This document shows positions 5,191-6,153 of a stretch of DNA of 6,153 bases, in pieces. Source of the DNA: Deltaproteobacteria bacterium (GTDB lineage: Bacteria; Desulfobacterota; Desulfobacteria; Desulfobacterales; JAFDFH01); assembly GCA_019309945.1 (NCBI GenBank), contig JAFDFH010000162.1:1-6153 (forward strand), read 5' to 3'. Each line of letters opens with the position of its first letter. Position 1 is the stretch's first letter. Both the position numbers and the translations under genes were made by a program. The notes under the pieces were generated by a model. It saw only the letters and a list, made by a program, of their open reading frames with translations. It searched no databases and was not told where the DNA came from.

Positions 5191-6153
5191 TTACATACCC
5201 ACTACTTCTTTGATATCTACAAGATGTATTATCGGTTTTGTGAGCATGGTAAACTCATCTTTTTCGGCATCGTAAACCGAGTTTACATATACCTTTCCCC
5301 ATTTGTCTTCATCCATCTTTCGGAAATCCGAACGGTAGTAATACCCGGGCCATCTGGTTTCCTCACGGTATAGCTTATGCCGGGTATGGGCTTCAGCAAT
5401 CTGAACCCGGTGAACATTTTCCCAGCACCGCATCAGTTCATGGAGATTTCGAGCAGCGAGCTTGGGAAGATCTTCTTTGAGGAGTTTCAGCAGATCCAGA
5501 GCGATATTCAGCGTGATCGCGCTGCAGGTATATTGTGTACCCCAGCCGGCCACATATTCATCCATGATCTTGTTGAGACGGAATATGGCCATTTTGGGGG
5601 TAATGTAATACGGATTGACCTCTTCCACCGGCAGATCATACCTTTTCGTGGTCGTACCCAGGGTGGTGTAAGCTTTATGCTCTTCATAGTGCTTGAGAGG
5701 AAGCAGAATCTGTTCCTTGAGCTTATCCACCTCTGCGGAATCAAATTCAGGCATTTCAGGATTATCCAAACAGTACTTTATAGCCGCTTTTGCTGCAATC
5801 CGCCCTTCGGTAAAAGAACCCGAAGAAAACTTGTGGCTTGACAGCCCGACCCCGTCACCGGCTGAAAACAGACCTTTTACCGTGGTCATACGGTTGTAAC
5901 CCCAGAAATACTCCTTCTTGGATTCTTCGGTTTGGATATCTTCAGGGCCACTGCACCATGCACCGGAAGCACCGGAGTGGGAACCGATAAAATAAGGTTC
6001 GGACGGCTGAATTTCGGAAGGTCCCTCCTCGGGGAATACATCCTTTGAGGCCCAGAGAATCGCCTGGCTGATGGTCATATCGAGAAAATCCTCCCATGCC
6101 TCGGCCTCAAGCTTTTTCATTTCCTTCTTATATGTTTTTTCATCAGGCGCCTT
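5191..6153 (-). CDS. aprA: Adenylylsulfate reductase alpha subunit, C-terminal part (gene cut by window edge)
   Basis: The visible 320 residues are the C-terminal half of AprA, the FAD subunit of dissimilatory APS reductase, which reduces APS to sulfite and AMP in the cytoplasm. The frame stays open to the right edge; family members are about 650 residues, so roughly half is missing, including the start. The visible part contains EPYFIGSHSGASGAW (a GSHSG segment, with a His that may match the active-site His of the Archaeoglobus enzyme), the FAD-binding stretch GLFSAGDGVGLSSHKFSSGS followed by FTEGRIAAKAA, and the helical C-terminal domain typical of the succinate dehydrogenase/fumarate reductase flavoprotein family (RNLHELMRCWENVHRVQIAE, ETRWPGYYYRSDF). 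There are no internal stops or frameshifts. The ATG at 6120 is an internal Met, not the start. aprB would be expected upstream, outside the window. Two hairpins follow the stop; no qmo gene is downstream here. Confidence 0.96.
   Translation of the reverse strand, partial: KAPDEKTYKKEMKKLEAEAWEDFLDMTISQAILWASKDVFPEEGPSEIQPSEPYFIGSHSGASGAWCSGPEDIQTEESKKEYFWGYNRMTTVKGLFSAGDGVGLSSHKFSSGSFTEGRIAAKAAIKYCLDNPEMPEFDSAEVDKLKEQILLPLKHYEEHKAYTTLGTTTKRYDLPVEEVNPYYITPKMAIFRLNKIMDEYVAGWGTQYTCSAITLNIALDLLKLLKEDLPKLAARNLHELMRCWENVHRVQIAEAHTRHKLYREETRWPGYYYRSDFRKMDEDKWGKVYVNSVYDAEKDEFTMLTKPIIHLVDIKEVVGM

Noticed and set aside
5377..5841. 154-codon plus-strand frame
   Set aside because: It is antisense to strongly conserved aprA sequence and is a shadow of its codon usage.

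Overview
The window comes from a sulfate-reducing bacterium, most likely of the Desulfobacterota (former Deltaproteobacteria). The main evidence is the right edge, which carries the C-terminal half of the dissimilatory adenylylsulfate (APS) reductase alpha subunit, aprA, on the minus strand. The type of sigma-54 activator remnant, the YkgJ-family proteins and the small zinc-ribbon proteins also fit that group. This placement is inference; no rRNA, tRNA, CRISPR array or intact mobile element is visible.

Left part, plus strand (1-2613): a soluble diadenylate cyclase with a helical N-terminus in place of membrane helices is followed at once by the wreck of a sigma-54-dependent activator. In the wreck, the start of the AAA+ domain is joined in frame to the C-terminal Fis-type DNA-binding helix-turn-helix. 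Next come two tandem YkgJ-family cysteine-cluster proteins. They are clear paralogues of each other and overlap by ATGA, so they are probably translationally coupled.

Middle (2623-4940): an 88-residue zinc-ribbon protein on the minus strand and an 86-residue cysteine-rich protein on the plus strand are transcribed divergently from a 138-bp AT-rich spacer holding two back-to-back sigma-70-type promoters. After a convergent gap lies a minus-strand pair: an 83-residue protein of unknown function, then a larger protein with a SEC-C metal-binding motif and TPR/HEAT-like helical repeats.

Right part (4941-6153): a 250-bp spacer contains two hairpins just downstream of aprA, oriented as possible tandem terminators of the apr transcript. 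No qmo genes follow aprA in this window, which differs from the common aprBA-qmoABC order.

Five of the eight apparently intact or partial protein genes carry cysteine motifs of metal-binding type (two YkgJ, two small Cys-rich proteins, one SEC-C). No complete new system can be claimed. The points most worth checking are the cyclase beside the activator relic, the YkgJ pair, the conserved-looking small Cys-rich proteins, and the SEC-C repeat protein.
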